A stretch of 64,000 bases of DNA. Source: CAYTPI01 sp964439625. GTDB lineage: Bacteria; Chloroflexota; Anaerolineae; Aggregatilineales; UBA3940. Positions 17,003 to 24,870 of this stretch are shown here, piece by piece (within the stretch, counting starts at the first letter, position 1; each line of letters starts with the position of its first letter). The notes below the pieces were generated by a model. It ran no database searches, was not told where the DNA came from, and was given only the letters and a program-made list of their open reading frames with translations. The translations under genes were made by a program, and so were the position numbers. The stretch spans positions 24,019 to 88,018 of the forward strand of contig CAYTPI010000016.1 of the NCBI GenBank assembly GCA_964439625.1, in the 5' to 3' direction.

Positions 17003-19693
17003 GTGCCATCTGGACTAACCTACTATGAGATATTCGACCTGGGCGAAGATGTCACCAATGAAGAGGAAATCTTAGAGGCCTACAGCAAAGCGCAGCGCAA
17101 ATGGCAAACGCTGCTCAACCAAGGAATCGGTGAGAAGGCCAAACTGGCCCGCCAAATTATGGATGGCGAACTGCAAGCCGCCTACGACGTTTTACTTGAC
17201 CCGACCAAGCGCCAAGAATATAAACGCTCACTCGACCTCAAGCGCAATCAACAGCAAGCGCCGCTGCCCTCGGGCAGCGCCCAAGCCCACGTTGAGGTCA
17301 ACTTCTCGCTTGATACTGACATTGGTGACTACACCTTTATGGTGGTTGAAAACCCGGTACGGCACCCGCTGCGGTTGGCGAATAATCTAGAGATAGAGTC
17401 GATACAGGAATACATCTGTCGTGCGCTCGAGAATTTCGAGTTGGGGTTGGAAACGTTCAATAATCGCTCGTTAGAGCGTTGGGTACATTACTCTGCTGGC
17501 GCAGCCGACTTGGCAGATGCCATCAAGTATATGAAATGGAAGCACTACCGCAGCGCACCTGAGAGCCTGTTCCGTCGCACCCTAGAACTGCTGCAAACAC
17601 ATTACCCAGTCCCGATCCTACCCAAAAGCCCAGCGCATACCATCGAGCAAACGGCAGCCTACCGCACGCCGCAATGGAATATCGTCCCTTCGGTCGCGAA
17701 CCTTGGCCTCATTCCTCAAACAGGTGTGTCCGTTCCGGTGTTCATCCGGACTTGGAAGCGGTCGCCGGGCAAGGTCAGCCTGATGGTGGATAACCCCCTC
17801 ATCAACACCGATACCTCACGGCTGGCAAGCGAGCATCAATTCACGGTTCGGGTAGATGGCGCAGAGCTAAAGCGCGGAGATGTCGTCAGAGGCAATGTTC
17901 TGCTACATTCTGAAACCTACGGAGAGGCCAACGTACCCGTCATTGGAGCCCGCCACCGGATGATTGGTAATGCCTCATTTGCTCGCGAAGTCAACTTTGA
18001 GGCTGCCCAAATCGCTTTTTCTCTCAAAGATTATGAGACCGCTACCCGCCTATTCCGCTTGACGGGGCTTTCCTACGAGCGCCAAAGTGCGGAACTTGAG
18101 CTGATTCGCATGGCGCAGCGCAACCACGATTGGCAAGAGCTGATTGAAAAAGCGCGTGAGTTCCACACGCAGTATGGCCTCAACCACGAAACCCTGACCT
18201 ATCTCGTCGAAGCGTTGCGTGTTCGGGCAGCGTCACATTATCAATTGGCCCAGTATACGCTGACCTTACCCTACCTGACGTCGCTAGCGTATGAGACAGC
18301 TCGCTTACCCAACGGTAAGCTCCCAGCGGATAATTGGTCAGTTCAAGCGAGTGCCCAAATCAGAATCGACCCGGAAAACCCGCAAAAAGATTGGGTAACT
18401 GTTGCTGAAAAACTCAACCTTCGCTGGACGCAGGCCGGAGGCAGTGCGGAACAAAGCCGCTATGCAGGACCAACTGACATTGATCTGCGCTCACGCAAGC
18501 TCATCTGGCAGACGACCTCTGGCGGGTTTGCCCCCCCACTGATTGCCTATGAAGGCGTTTTGGTAGCGCGCACGGTTGATCAGCGAGCAATAGTTGGCAT
18601 AGGCGGCGCAACCGGGCAACCGTTGTGGCAGCATACCCATGGGCTAACGGGTCAGCCGATTGCCGTCCCAGTAGCCGGAAACGGGGCTGTCTTTCTGACA
18701 GACCCAAGTGGCGTGCTTTATAGCCTTGACATTGTCAGCGGCAAGTTGCGTTGGCAGGTTCAACTCCCCGACGGTATTGATTTGAGCCTTTCATTAGCAG
18801 ATGAGCTACTTTACGTCGGTACGGCGTCGCAGGTGATGTTCATCCATACAAGGGATGGCAGCATCCATCCCAATACTGATCTTGTCCGAGATCGTTTCAG
18901 TGTCGGCAGTAATCCCGTCAATATGTTGGTGACAGATGGTTGCTGCGTAATGCAGAAATCCCTGCCAGACAAGAATACGCTGCTTTCCATCGACATGGAA
19001 AATGGTAATTCTATAGAATTTGACCTCCCGCTTGACCTTAAGCCACCCGTTACATGGGCGGCATACGCCGGTGAGGTTTACCTGCCGGCTATCGTGACGA
19101 ATGAATTACGCTGCAAACAGTGGGATGCCGAAGGCCGTCTGCGAGAGAAAACAGAAATGGTGTGGGATAGTCTTCACCTAGCGGCGTATGGTGTCCGCAG
19201 CAGTCAAATCATTGTCGATCTGCAAACCCCACTCGGTAAATACCCGGCGGAGATCTCATACCTGTGTGATATTCGCCGCAAAGCCGTCCAAGTAGCAGAT
19301 GCCTGTGCTGTTGCGCCCGTCTATTCAGAGGTCGATGGGGATAAGACAATCATATCGCCACCGAAAAAGGGACAACGCTATGAGCACCGCCTGATCGCCG
19401 CGGCCTTTGGCAAAGACGTCTATTACTGGCTGGCAACAGAGAAGAAGTTTTCCAAGGTGGGCCGTCGTCAGGTAGACGACGATGTATTGGCTCTGTTGTT
19501 TGCACACATTCACGATGTCGCGGTCACCAGTACATCGTTCAGCACATCATTGGTTGGTAACACTGCTGGTGCTCGGGTCTCGACGTACATCCTGCCAGAT
19601 GAGGTTCGCCCCATTGTCGGTTCGCCCGCCCTATATGGTGACTTAATTTACATCGTCTCAAAGACGGGCCAAATTGCAGCCATTGGGCGTTAA
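17003..19693 (+). CDS. J-like, helical-repeat and PQQ-type propeller fusion protein
   Basis: The protein has 896 residues from the GTG at 17003, which has GAGGGA overlapping the previous stop; a TTG at 16955 is also in frame. Residues 1-75 form a J-like domain (TYYEIFDLGEDVTNEEEI, ending RQEYKRSL) with no HPD at all. A segment with RSLERWVHYSAG matches the W-rich block of the previous protein. A beta-sandwich follows (about 225-310), then TPR-like helices (about 325-440). The rest is a beta-propeller with PQQ/quinoprotein-type blades (GATGQPLWQH, DIVSGKLRWQ). No signal peptide is present, so the propeller should be cytosolic and is more likely a protein-binding platform than a quinoprotein enzyme. 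Confidence 0.75.
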   Translation: MPSGLTYYEIFDLGEDVTNEEEILEAYSKAQRKWQTLLNQGIGEKAKLARQIMDGELQAAYDVLLDPTKRQEYKRSLDLKRNQQQAPLPSGSAQAHVEVNFSLDTDIGDYTFMVVENPVRHPLRLANNLEIESIQEYICRALENFELGLETFNNRSLERWVHYSAGAADLADAIKYMKWKHYRSAPESLFRRTLELLQTHYPVPILPKSPAHTIEQTAAYRTPQWNIVPSVANLGLIPQTGVSVPVFIRTWKRSPGKVSLMVDNPLINTDTSRLASEHQFTVRVDGAELKRGDVVRGNVLLHSETYGEANVPVIGARHRMIGNASFAREVNFEAAQIAFSLKDYETATRLFRLTGLSYERQSAELELIRMAQRNHDWQELIEKAREFHTQYGLNHETLTYLVEALRVRAASHYQLAQYTLTLPYLTSLAYETARLPNGKLPADNWSVQASAQIRIDPENPQKDWVTVAEKLNLRWTQAGGSAEQSRYAGPTDIDLRSRKLIWQTTSGGFAPPLIAYEGVLVARTVDQRAIVGIGGATGQPLWQHTHGLTGQPIAVPVAGNGAVFLTDPSGVLYSLDIVSGKLRWQVQLPDGIDLSLSLADELLYVGTASQVMFIHTRDGSIHPNTDLVRDRFSVGSNPVNMLVTDGCCVMQKSLPDKNTLLSIDMENGNSIEFDLPLDLKPPVTWAAYAGEVYLPAIVTNELRCKQWDAEGRLREKTEMVWDSLHLAAYGVRSSQIIVDLQTPLGKYPAEISYLCDIRRKAVQVADACAVAPVYSEVDGDKTIISPPKKGQRYEHRLIAAAFGKDVYYWLATEKKFSKVGRRQVDDDVLALLFAHIHDVAVTSTSFSTSLVGNTAGARVSTYILPDEVRPIVGSPALYGDLIYIVSKTGQIAAIGR

Positions 19694-19787
19694 ATGTCTA
19701 GCATATATAGTCAGCCTAGATCAACTAGCGTGTGATCGGAGGCTACGCTCACTGTTAAATAGCTGTTCAAGGAAGGGAAGGGTATGT

Positions 19788-20543
19788 ATGTATGACTTTA
19801 CAGGAAAGGTCGTCTGTGTCACTGGGTCAGCTAGGCGAGTAGGCCGGGCCATCGCACTGACGTTCGCTGAGAAGGGAGCGAACGTCGTTATTCATCACGC
19901 CAACCCACGCTCTGCAGAAGCTGCACAATCTGCGGCTGAAGAAGCTAGAGCTTTTGGTGTTGAGGCCTTTATTGTCTCTGGCAACCAAGGCAGTAAATCT
20001 GATGTTGACAGCATCTTCGCCGCCATCCGCGAACATTACGGACGACTTGACATCATGGTCAACAGCGCGGCGATATTTAAGCGCAATGATCTGCTCGACA
20101 TCAGCGAGGAAGAATGGGACCAAGTGATGTCAATCAACCTAAAGGGTCCCTTTATGCTGACGCAGGGTGCTGCCCGCCTGATGCTGGAAAATGATAGTGG
20201 TGTGATCACCAACATCAGTGATAACAGCGGCCTTAATCCATGGGCATCGCGACCACACCACAGCATCAGCAAGGCAGATGTCATCATGCTAACGCAGGTC
20301 AGCGCTTTATCCCTTGCCTCCGACAACATTCGGGTGAACTGTGTTGTCCCCGGCCCTGTGCTCGTCCCCGCCGGTGATGACGACACCGTGCTCGATGCGA
20401 TTGCGGCAAGCCTGCCAGTTGGGCATATTGGCAGCCCACGCAATATTGCCGAGGCTTGCGTCTTCCTTGCATTGAATGATTTCGCAACAGGCACTATCCT
20501 GCGTATTGATGGTGGCGAGGGCTTAGTTGGAGGAGAAACGTAA
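19788..20543 (+). CDS. SDR-family protein with the catalytic Tyr replaced by His
   Basis: This 251-residue Rossmann protein has the cofactor motif VTGSARRVGRA, close to the TGxxxRxG of pteridine-reductase-like SDRs, plus NSAA and the Ser of NISDNSG. The active-site YxxxK reads HSISK, with His158 in place of Tyr. The C-terminal FATGTILRIDGG is typical. The ATG at 19788 has AAGGGAAGGG upstream; the reading frame is open to 19674 but without support. It lies 94 bp after the propeller gene on the same strand and could be the last gene of that transcript, which ends at the strong terminator at 20583. Confidence 0.85.
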   Translation: MYDFTGKVVCVTGSARRVGRAIALTFAEKGANVVIHHANPRSAEAAQSAAEEARAFGVEAFIVSGNQGSKSDVDSIFAAIREHYGRLDIMVNSAAIFKRNDLLDISEEEWDQVMSINLKGPFMLTQGAARLMLENDSGVITNISDNSGLNPWASRPHHSISKADVIMLTQVSALSLASDNIRVNCVVPGPVLVPAGDDDTVLDAIAASLPVGHIGSPRNIAEACVFLALNDFATGTILRIDGGEGLVGGET

Positions 20544-20582
20544 GATAGGTAGTAGCCTGACGCGGATCGTTGACGTATCCCC

Positions 20583-20626
20583 AAAACAAAAAACCCAAGG
20601 CTCAACTGCCCTGGGTTTTTTGTTTT
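20583..20626. terminator. Bidirectional intrinsic terminator
   Basis: AAAACAAAAAACCC (20583-20596) is perfectly complementary to GGGTTTTTTGTTTT (20613-20626), with a short G-C extension (AGG/CCT) near the loop. A-tract before and T-tract after make it work on both strands. It separates the convergent SDR and Dabb-domain genes. Confidence 0.93.
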
Positions 20627-20634
20627 CATGAAAG

Positions 20635-20946
20635 CTACTTCACAACAGTATCAAAGACGCGGACACCAGCCCACAGGTCTTTGTTTTTCTCGATGAAAGC
20701 CATATGCGTCTCATTGGACTGGTAAGCCTTGTAGGCTTCTTGACTTTCAAAAACCATGCTCATAGCAGCATCATAGTTGTGGTCATTCACATCACCTGTG
20801 GCTGACTCATCATCAACGCCAGCAGCAAACGACTCAATGCCGTCAATGGTGCCGATCATCGTGTTCATGTCTTCAACAAAGGCGTTTACAGTTTCTTCGC
20901 TGGTATCGTTTAAGCTAAAGAATACACTCAATGCTTGCTTACTCAT
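20635..20946 (-). CDS. Dabb (stress-responsive A/B barrel) domain protein
   Basis: The 103-residue protein matches the dimeric alpha+beta barrel pattern of Dabb proteins: a first strand LSVFFSLND, a helix, GIESFAAGVDD, NYDAAMSMVFES, then YQSNETHMAFIEKN and a final strand. Such small proteins act in stress response or as catalytic helpers for small carbonyl compounds. AAGGAG lies about 10 nt before the ATG. It may be the last gene of the ABC transporter unit or independent. No catalytic residue can be assigned. Confidence 0.8.
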   Translation of the reverse strand: MSKQALSVFFSLNDTSEETVNAFVEDMNTMIGTIDGIESFAAGVDDESATGDVNDHNYDAAMSMVFESQEAYKAYQSNETHMAFIEKNKDLWAGVRVFDTVVK

Positions 20947-20985
20947 CGTTCAAAATGCTCCTTTTATAATATATGGCGAATAAAA

Positions 20986-22050
20986 TTAGTCAGCGCCTGC
21001 TTTCTGCTTTCGGTGTCGGCTGAAGATCTCTCGTCGCTCGTCGATCATTGCCAACAAGGCTCTTCGCGTCTGGTAGCGGTCGAATGCGGTCGCAGCTAAT
21101 TCTACGATAATAACGATCATCAGCAGAACACCGAGCACCCAGTTGGCGATGAACGAAGGTGTCGCGAGGAAGTTCAAACCGCTGACGAGGAAACGAATGG
21201 TCAAGGTACCAAGAGCCGCCCCAAAGGCTGACCCTTTACCACCCAACAAACTGACACCGCCCACAAAGGCAGCCGTTGTCCCTGTGAGCAGCAAGTCTTG
21301 CAAGCCCAGCGGTTGTGCAGACCCAGAACGTAAGCCAACAATCGCGCCAGCTAACCCAGCACAAAATGCTGAGATTGCAAAGACTAAGATCATCGGACGC
21401 GTCAATGAAAGACCGGCAGCAAGCGCTTCCTTACGGGCACCGCCAGTCGCATAAATCTCCCGACCCCATTTGTGATAGTTCAAAAAGAGGCCCAAGGCAA
21501 TAAATACGATAATCACTATAATGCTAGCGGGTGAGAACAATAGGATACGGGTCTTGAGAAAGTCACCAAATTCGAAGTTGCGGAGCACAACGGTCTGCTC
21601 ACCAGCCACGAACAAAGTCACACCGCGTAAGAGCATCAGGGTGCCGACTGTAAACACAATCGCACTAATGCGCAGCCACTTGATCAAGAAGCCTTGCAGC
21701 GCCCCAAGTACCGTCGCGATCAATAAACCGACGAGCAAGGCCGGCACCGGGCCAAGCGTATCGTTCAGTTGGACAACGATCACGCCGATCAGCGCTGCCA
21801 TTGATCCAATTGACAAGTCAATCTCACCAGCAATGATCGTAACCGTCAGGCCGATTGTCACCAGCCCAAGTACGGCAGAGCCTTCTAAAATTGCGAAGGC
21901 GTTCCGTGCAGAGAAGTACCCCTCTTGTGTAATTGAGAAATAACCGCCTACGAGAATGGCGACCACAATCGTAAAGGATACTTGTGGATTATCAATGATT
22001 GTCTGTACCAGCCAGCTATTCTGGCTGCGTTTTTTACTTGCTACTGTCAT
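20986..22050 (-). CDS. Ribose-type ABC transporter permease 2
   Basis: This 354-residue membrane protein of the RbsC/BPD_transp_2 family has about eight to ten helices, the cytoplasmic ATPase-contact region around GGARKEALAAGL, and the ITIIAGEIDLSIGS-like motif (VTIIAGEIDLSIGSMAAL). The ATG at 22050 sits 5 nt after the stop of the upstream permease with AGAGAG before it; the frame extends far upstream only as a shadow of that gene. It pairs with the 22056 permease as a heterodimer. A basic cytoplasmic tail ends the protein. Substrate: a sugar or polyol, not determined. Confidence 0.9.
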   Translation of the reverse strand: MTVASKKRSQNSWLVQTIIDNPQVSFTIVVAILVGGYFSITQEGYFSARNAFAILEGSAVLGLVTIGLTVTIIAGEIDLSIGSMAALIGVIVVQLNDTLGPVPALLVGLLIATVLGALQGFLIKWLRISAIVFTVGTLMLLRGVTLFVAGEQTVVLRNFEFGDFLKTRILLFSPASIIVIIVFIALGLFLNYHKWGREIYATGGARKEALAAGLSLTRPMILVFAISAFCAGLAGAIVGLRSGSAQPLGLQDLLLTGTTAAFVGGVSLLGGKGSAFGAALGTLTIRFLVSGLNFLATPSFIANWVLGVLLMIVIIVELAATAFDRYQTRRALLAMIDERREIFSRHRKQKAGAD

Positions 22051-22055
22051 TGGGG

Positions 22056-23072
22056 TTAACTCTCTTTCTGGACATAGGCATAGAGGCTGACGCTCAAAAC
22101 AACCGCCAGACCTACAAAGAGGATGCGGGGGCCACTTTCGAAGCCACGTAGCACCATCATACGTTCCACCATAGCGATGAAGATCGCCCCTAATGTTGTC
22201 CGCCAAACAGCCCCACGACCACCAAAGATCGCCGTGCCCCCAACCATTACGGCTGCAATCGCGCTGATCGTCAGTGACCCGCTGGAACCGAAGCCAGCAG
22301 AGAACAAACTGACCTGCGCTTGTGATAACTGTGAAGCGAACAGAATACCAACCAGAGCCGCAGCCGCAGAACTGATGGCAAACACTTGAACGGCCTTCCA
22401 AAAGGGACTAAAGCCTGACGCTCTGGCAGCATCCTTACTGGCACCAATTAAATAGGTGCTGCGACCAAAGGCCGTGAACTGAAGTACCAATTCAGCGACG
22501 ATAGCAACAATGACAAATGCCCAAGTAACATTAGGAACATCCAAGAACTGGCCTGTCCCCAGCCATTCAGCAGGGTGTGGACGTTCAATGATGATGACGG
22601 CATTGTTACTCACCCAAGAGGCAAAGCCAAAAATGATCCCTGCCGCACCAAGGGTCACGATAATTGGGTTACCGCCTCGACCAACAATTGCGCCCTGAAC
22701 CGCACCCAACAGACCAGCGGCCACAAGTGTGCCCAGCAGCGACAAAGGCAACCCCCAGCCGGCTATCAACATATAGGCGAACAAAATCGCGCTAAGTCCG
22801 GCAGTTTCTTCGAGTGAAAGTAGGAAGAAGTTACCAGAAATGGTGACAAACGTTAGGCCGACAGCGAAAATGCCGATGAATGCGGCTGTTCGAACGATGC
22901 TGAGCAAGTTGTCCGCTTCTAAAAAGCCGTCGGTGTTTACTGCGCCATAGATCAACCCAATCAAAGCAATAGCAAGCGCAATGACCAGCACCCGTGACAG
23001 ACTCTGAAAATATTCCGTCAGCGCACTGAAGCGCTCTGTATCAGTTGACTCGGTTGCACTTACGGTGCTCAT
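22056..23072 (-). CDS. Ribose-type ABC transporter permease 1
   Basis: The 338-residue RbsC-like permease carries the family signature region (VGLTFVTISGNFFLLSLEE), the loop YLIGASKDAARASGF for ATPase contact and GGTAIFGGRGAVWRTTLGA near the end. Its ATG overlaps the stop of the ATPase gene by 4 nt (ATGA), so it is translationally coupled. In canonical RbsC-type permeases the second helix region reads GEIDLSVG; here it reads GNFFLLSL, a departure seen in the partner-permease class. It forms one half of the membrane channel. Confidence 0.9.
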   Translation of the reverse strand: MSTVSATESTDTERFSALTEYFQSLSRVLVIALAIALIGLIYGAVNTDGFLEADNLLSIVRTAAFIGIFAVGLTFVTISGNFFLLSLEETAGLSAILFAYMLIAGWGLPLSLLGTLVAAGLLGAVQGAIVGRGGNPIIVTLGAAGIIFGFASWVSNNAVIIIERPHPAEWLGTGQFLDVPNVTWAFVIVAIVAELVLQFTAFGRSTYLIGASKDAARASGFSPFWKAVQVFAISSAAAALVGILFASQLSQAQVSLFSAGFGSSGSLTISAIAAVMVGGTAIFGGRGAVWRTTLGAIFIAMVERMMVLRGFESGPRILFVGLAVVLSVSLYAYVQKES

Positions 23073-24613
23073 GAAAGTACCTCCTCATATTCAAAGGGCT
23101 GGGTAATATCATGCAGTAAGCGCTCTTGGTCGATGCCGTCTGCAATTAATGTATCGATCTTCAGCCCACGGTAGAACGTTATGATGCGGTCTGGTAAAAA
23201 CGTAATTTCTTGGATATCAGTTGATGCGAAAAGGATTGCCACACCCTTATCAGTGAGTTCGCGCAGGCGCTGGTAAATCTCAGCGCGAGCACCAACATCG
23301 ACACCACGAGTTGGCTCGTTGATCAAGATAACCTTGGGGCCAATCGACAACCACCTACCTACGGCTACCTTCTGTTGGTTACCACCGCTTAGGGCTTCCG
23401 CTTCATCTCGTAGGCGGCTGGTATCAACAGTGAAGTCTACGGCAAGCTTTGTTGCCACTTCCTTCTCATGGAACCATTGCAAGAAGCCAAACAGCGTGAC
23501 ACTGTTCAATGCGGGAGAGGTCAGGTTGTGAACAATTGGCCGTATCAGAAACAGGCCATCCTTTTTGCGGTCTGCTGAGCAATAGGCAATTTTGTTGCGA
23601 ATGGCCTCAGCAGGTGATCTTGGCAAAAATTCTTTATTGCCAATCTTAAGTTTGCCACCACGACTCTGCCGCGCACCAGCAATCGTCTCTAGCAAATAGC
23701 CGGTACCACTACCGAGCTGTCCCGCCAAACCGAGAATTTCACCGGAGCGCACCTTGAAAGATACCGGCTCAACCAAGCCATCTGCCCAGAGATTGTCAAC
23801 CTCCATGACGATCTCAGCATCATCTGAGACAGGACTGCGGGCTGGAAACATATTCTCCAAGGAGCGGCCCAACATTCGGCTGATGAGCGAGTCAATATCG
23901 AGATCATCGACATCTACCGGCTCTTGACTGCGTCCATCCCGCAGAACGGTAACGCGATCAGCAATTTGAAAGATTTCATCAAGCCGGTGGCTGACGTAGA
24001 TGATTGACTTACCAGCTTTAGCCAGGCGCACAACCTGGTTCATAACCTTGCGTGCCTCGGCCTCGCCGAGGGCAGCAGTTGGTTCATCCAGAATGAGGAT
24101 TTGTGCGTCACGTCCTAAGAGACGTGCAATTTCAACAAGCTGCTGCACACCAACCGAGAGCCGGTCAACACGGGCTTTGGGGTTGATGTCTCCGAGGCCT
24201 ACCATTTCGAGGTAGGGCATGGCGTCTTCTGCCAAGCGGGAAATACTCGCCCATGTTGGTACTTGGCTATCTGCTAAGAAGACGTTCTCAGCAACCGTCA
24301 TTGTTGGGATTAAGCTTAATTCTTGCTGAGCTATGACAATACCAAGCTCTTCCGCTCTAGTGGGAGAGTCAAGCGCTACAGTTTTCCCGTCGAGTTCGAT
24401 ATGCCCACTATGATTTTCATCAAAACCACTGATGATTTTCACCAGTGTAGATTTACCCGCGCCGTTTTCGCCAACAAGCGCCATCACTTCACCACGTCGC
24501 AGGTCAAAGTTGACGTCTTGCAGCGCTTTGATCACGCCGTATGAGCGGCTGATGCCACGCATCTTAAGCAGTAACCTATCGTCTGCGGGCGGTGGTTGTT
24601 CCATTGTTGCCAT
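23069..24613 (-). CDS. Ribose-type ABC transporter ATPase (RbsA-like, two domains)
   Basis: The 514-residue protein has two ATPase halves, as in RbsA/MglA. The first has Walker A (VGENGAGKST), signature (LSVGVQQLVEIARLLG) and Walker B (ILILDEPTAALG). The second has a degenerate P-loop (AGQLGSGTGYLLET) and a signature (LSGGNQQKVAVGRWL) with VILINEPTRGVD, the usual asymmetry in this family. AGGAGA precedes the ATG. It is separated from the binding-protein gene by 257 bp that hold two hairpins, probably lowering its expression relative to the binding protein. Confidence 0.93.
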   Translation of the reverse strand: MATMEQPPPADDRLLLKMRGISRSYGVIKALQDVNFDLRRGEVMALVGENGAGKSTLVKIISGFDENHSGHIELDGKTVALDSPTRAEELGIVIAQQELSLIPTMTVAENVFLADSQVPTWASISRLAEDAMPYLEMVGLGDINPKARVDRLSVGVQQLVEIARLLGRDAQILILDEPTAALGEAEARKVMNQVVRLAKAGKSIIYVSHRLDEIFQIADRVTVLRDGRSQEPVDVDDLDIDSLISRMLGRSLENMFPARSPVSDDAEIVMEVDNLWADGLVEPVSFKVRSGEILGLAGQLGSGTGYLLETIAGARQSRGGKLKIGNKEFLPRSPAEAIRNKIAYCSADRKKDGLFLIRPIVHNLTSPALNSVTLFGFLQWFHEKEVATKLAVDFTVDTSRLRDEAEALSGGNQQKVAVGRWLSIGPKVILINEPTRGVDVGARAEIYQRLRELTDKGVAILFASTDIQEITFLPDRIITFYRGLKIDTLIADGIDQERLLHDITQPFEYEEVLS

Positions 24614-24671
24614 TTTGTCTCCTATTCAACAACTTGGGAGGGTAAGGTGTTACTTAAGTGAACTGTCGTAC

Positions 24672-24714
24672 TGACTTGAACCGACCAGCGGGTAGCGTTG
24701 ATCGGTTCAAGTCA
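24672..24714 (-). repeat. 13-bp inverted repeat in the operon spacer
   Basis: TGACTTGAACCGA (24672-24684) and TCGGTTCAAGTCA (24702-24714) match perfectly around a 17-nt loop. It lies between the binding-protein and ATPase genes with no U-tract after it, so it is better seen as an mRNA-stabilising or attenuating hairpin than as a full terminator. Confidence 0.75.
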
Positions 24715-24822
24715 AGACACCGGTTCACTACTAGCAAGGGGAGGGATGCCGTAGCACCCTTCCCCTCTACATAACGCACTGATCCCCTCACGGCTCAGAA
24801 GCGTAATGCACAAAGTAGAGCC

Positions 24823-24851
24823 TGGTGTGGCCTCATGAGGAGACCACACCA
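24823..24851 (-). repeat. Hairpin just after the binding-protein gene
   Basis: TGGTGTGG (24823-24830) pairs with CCACACCA (24844-24851), with an inner CCTC/GAGG pair. It starts 20 nt after the stop codon of the binding protein on the minus strand, where 3'-stabilising structures of ABC operons are common. Confidence 0.7.
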
Positions 24852-24870
24852 CGATATTGCATCTTAGAAA

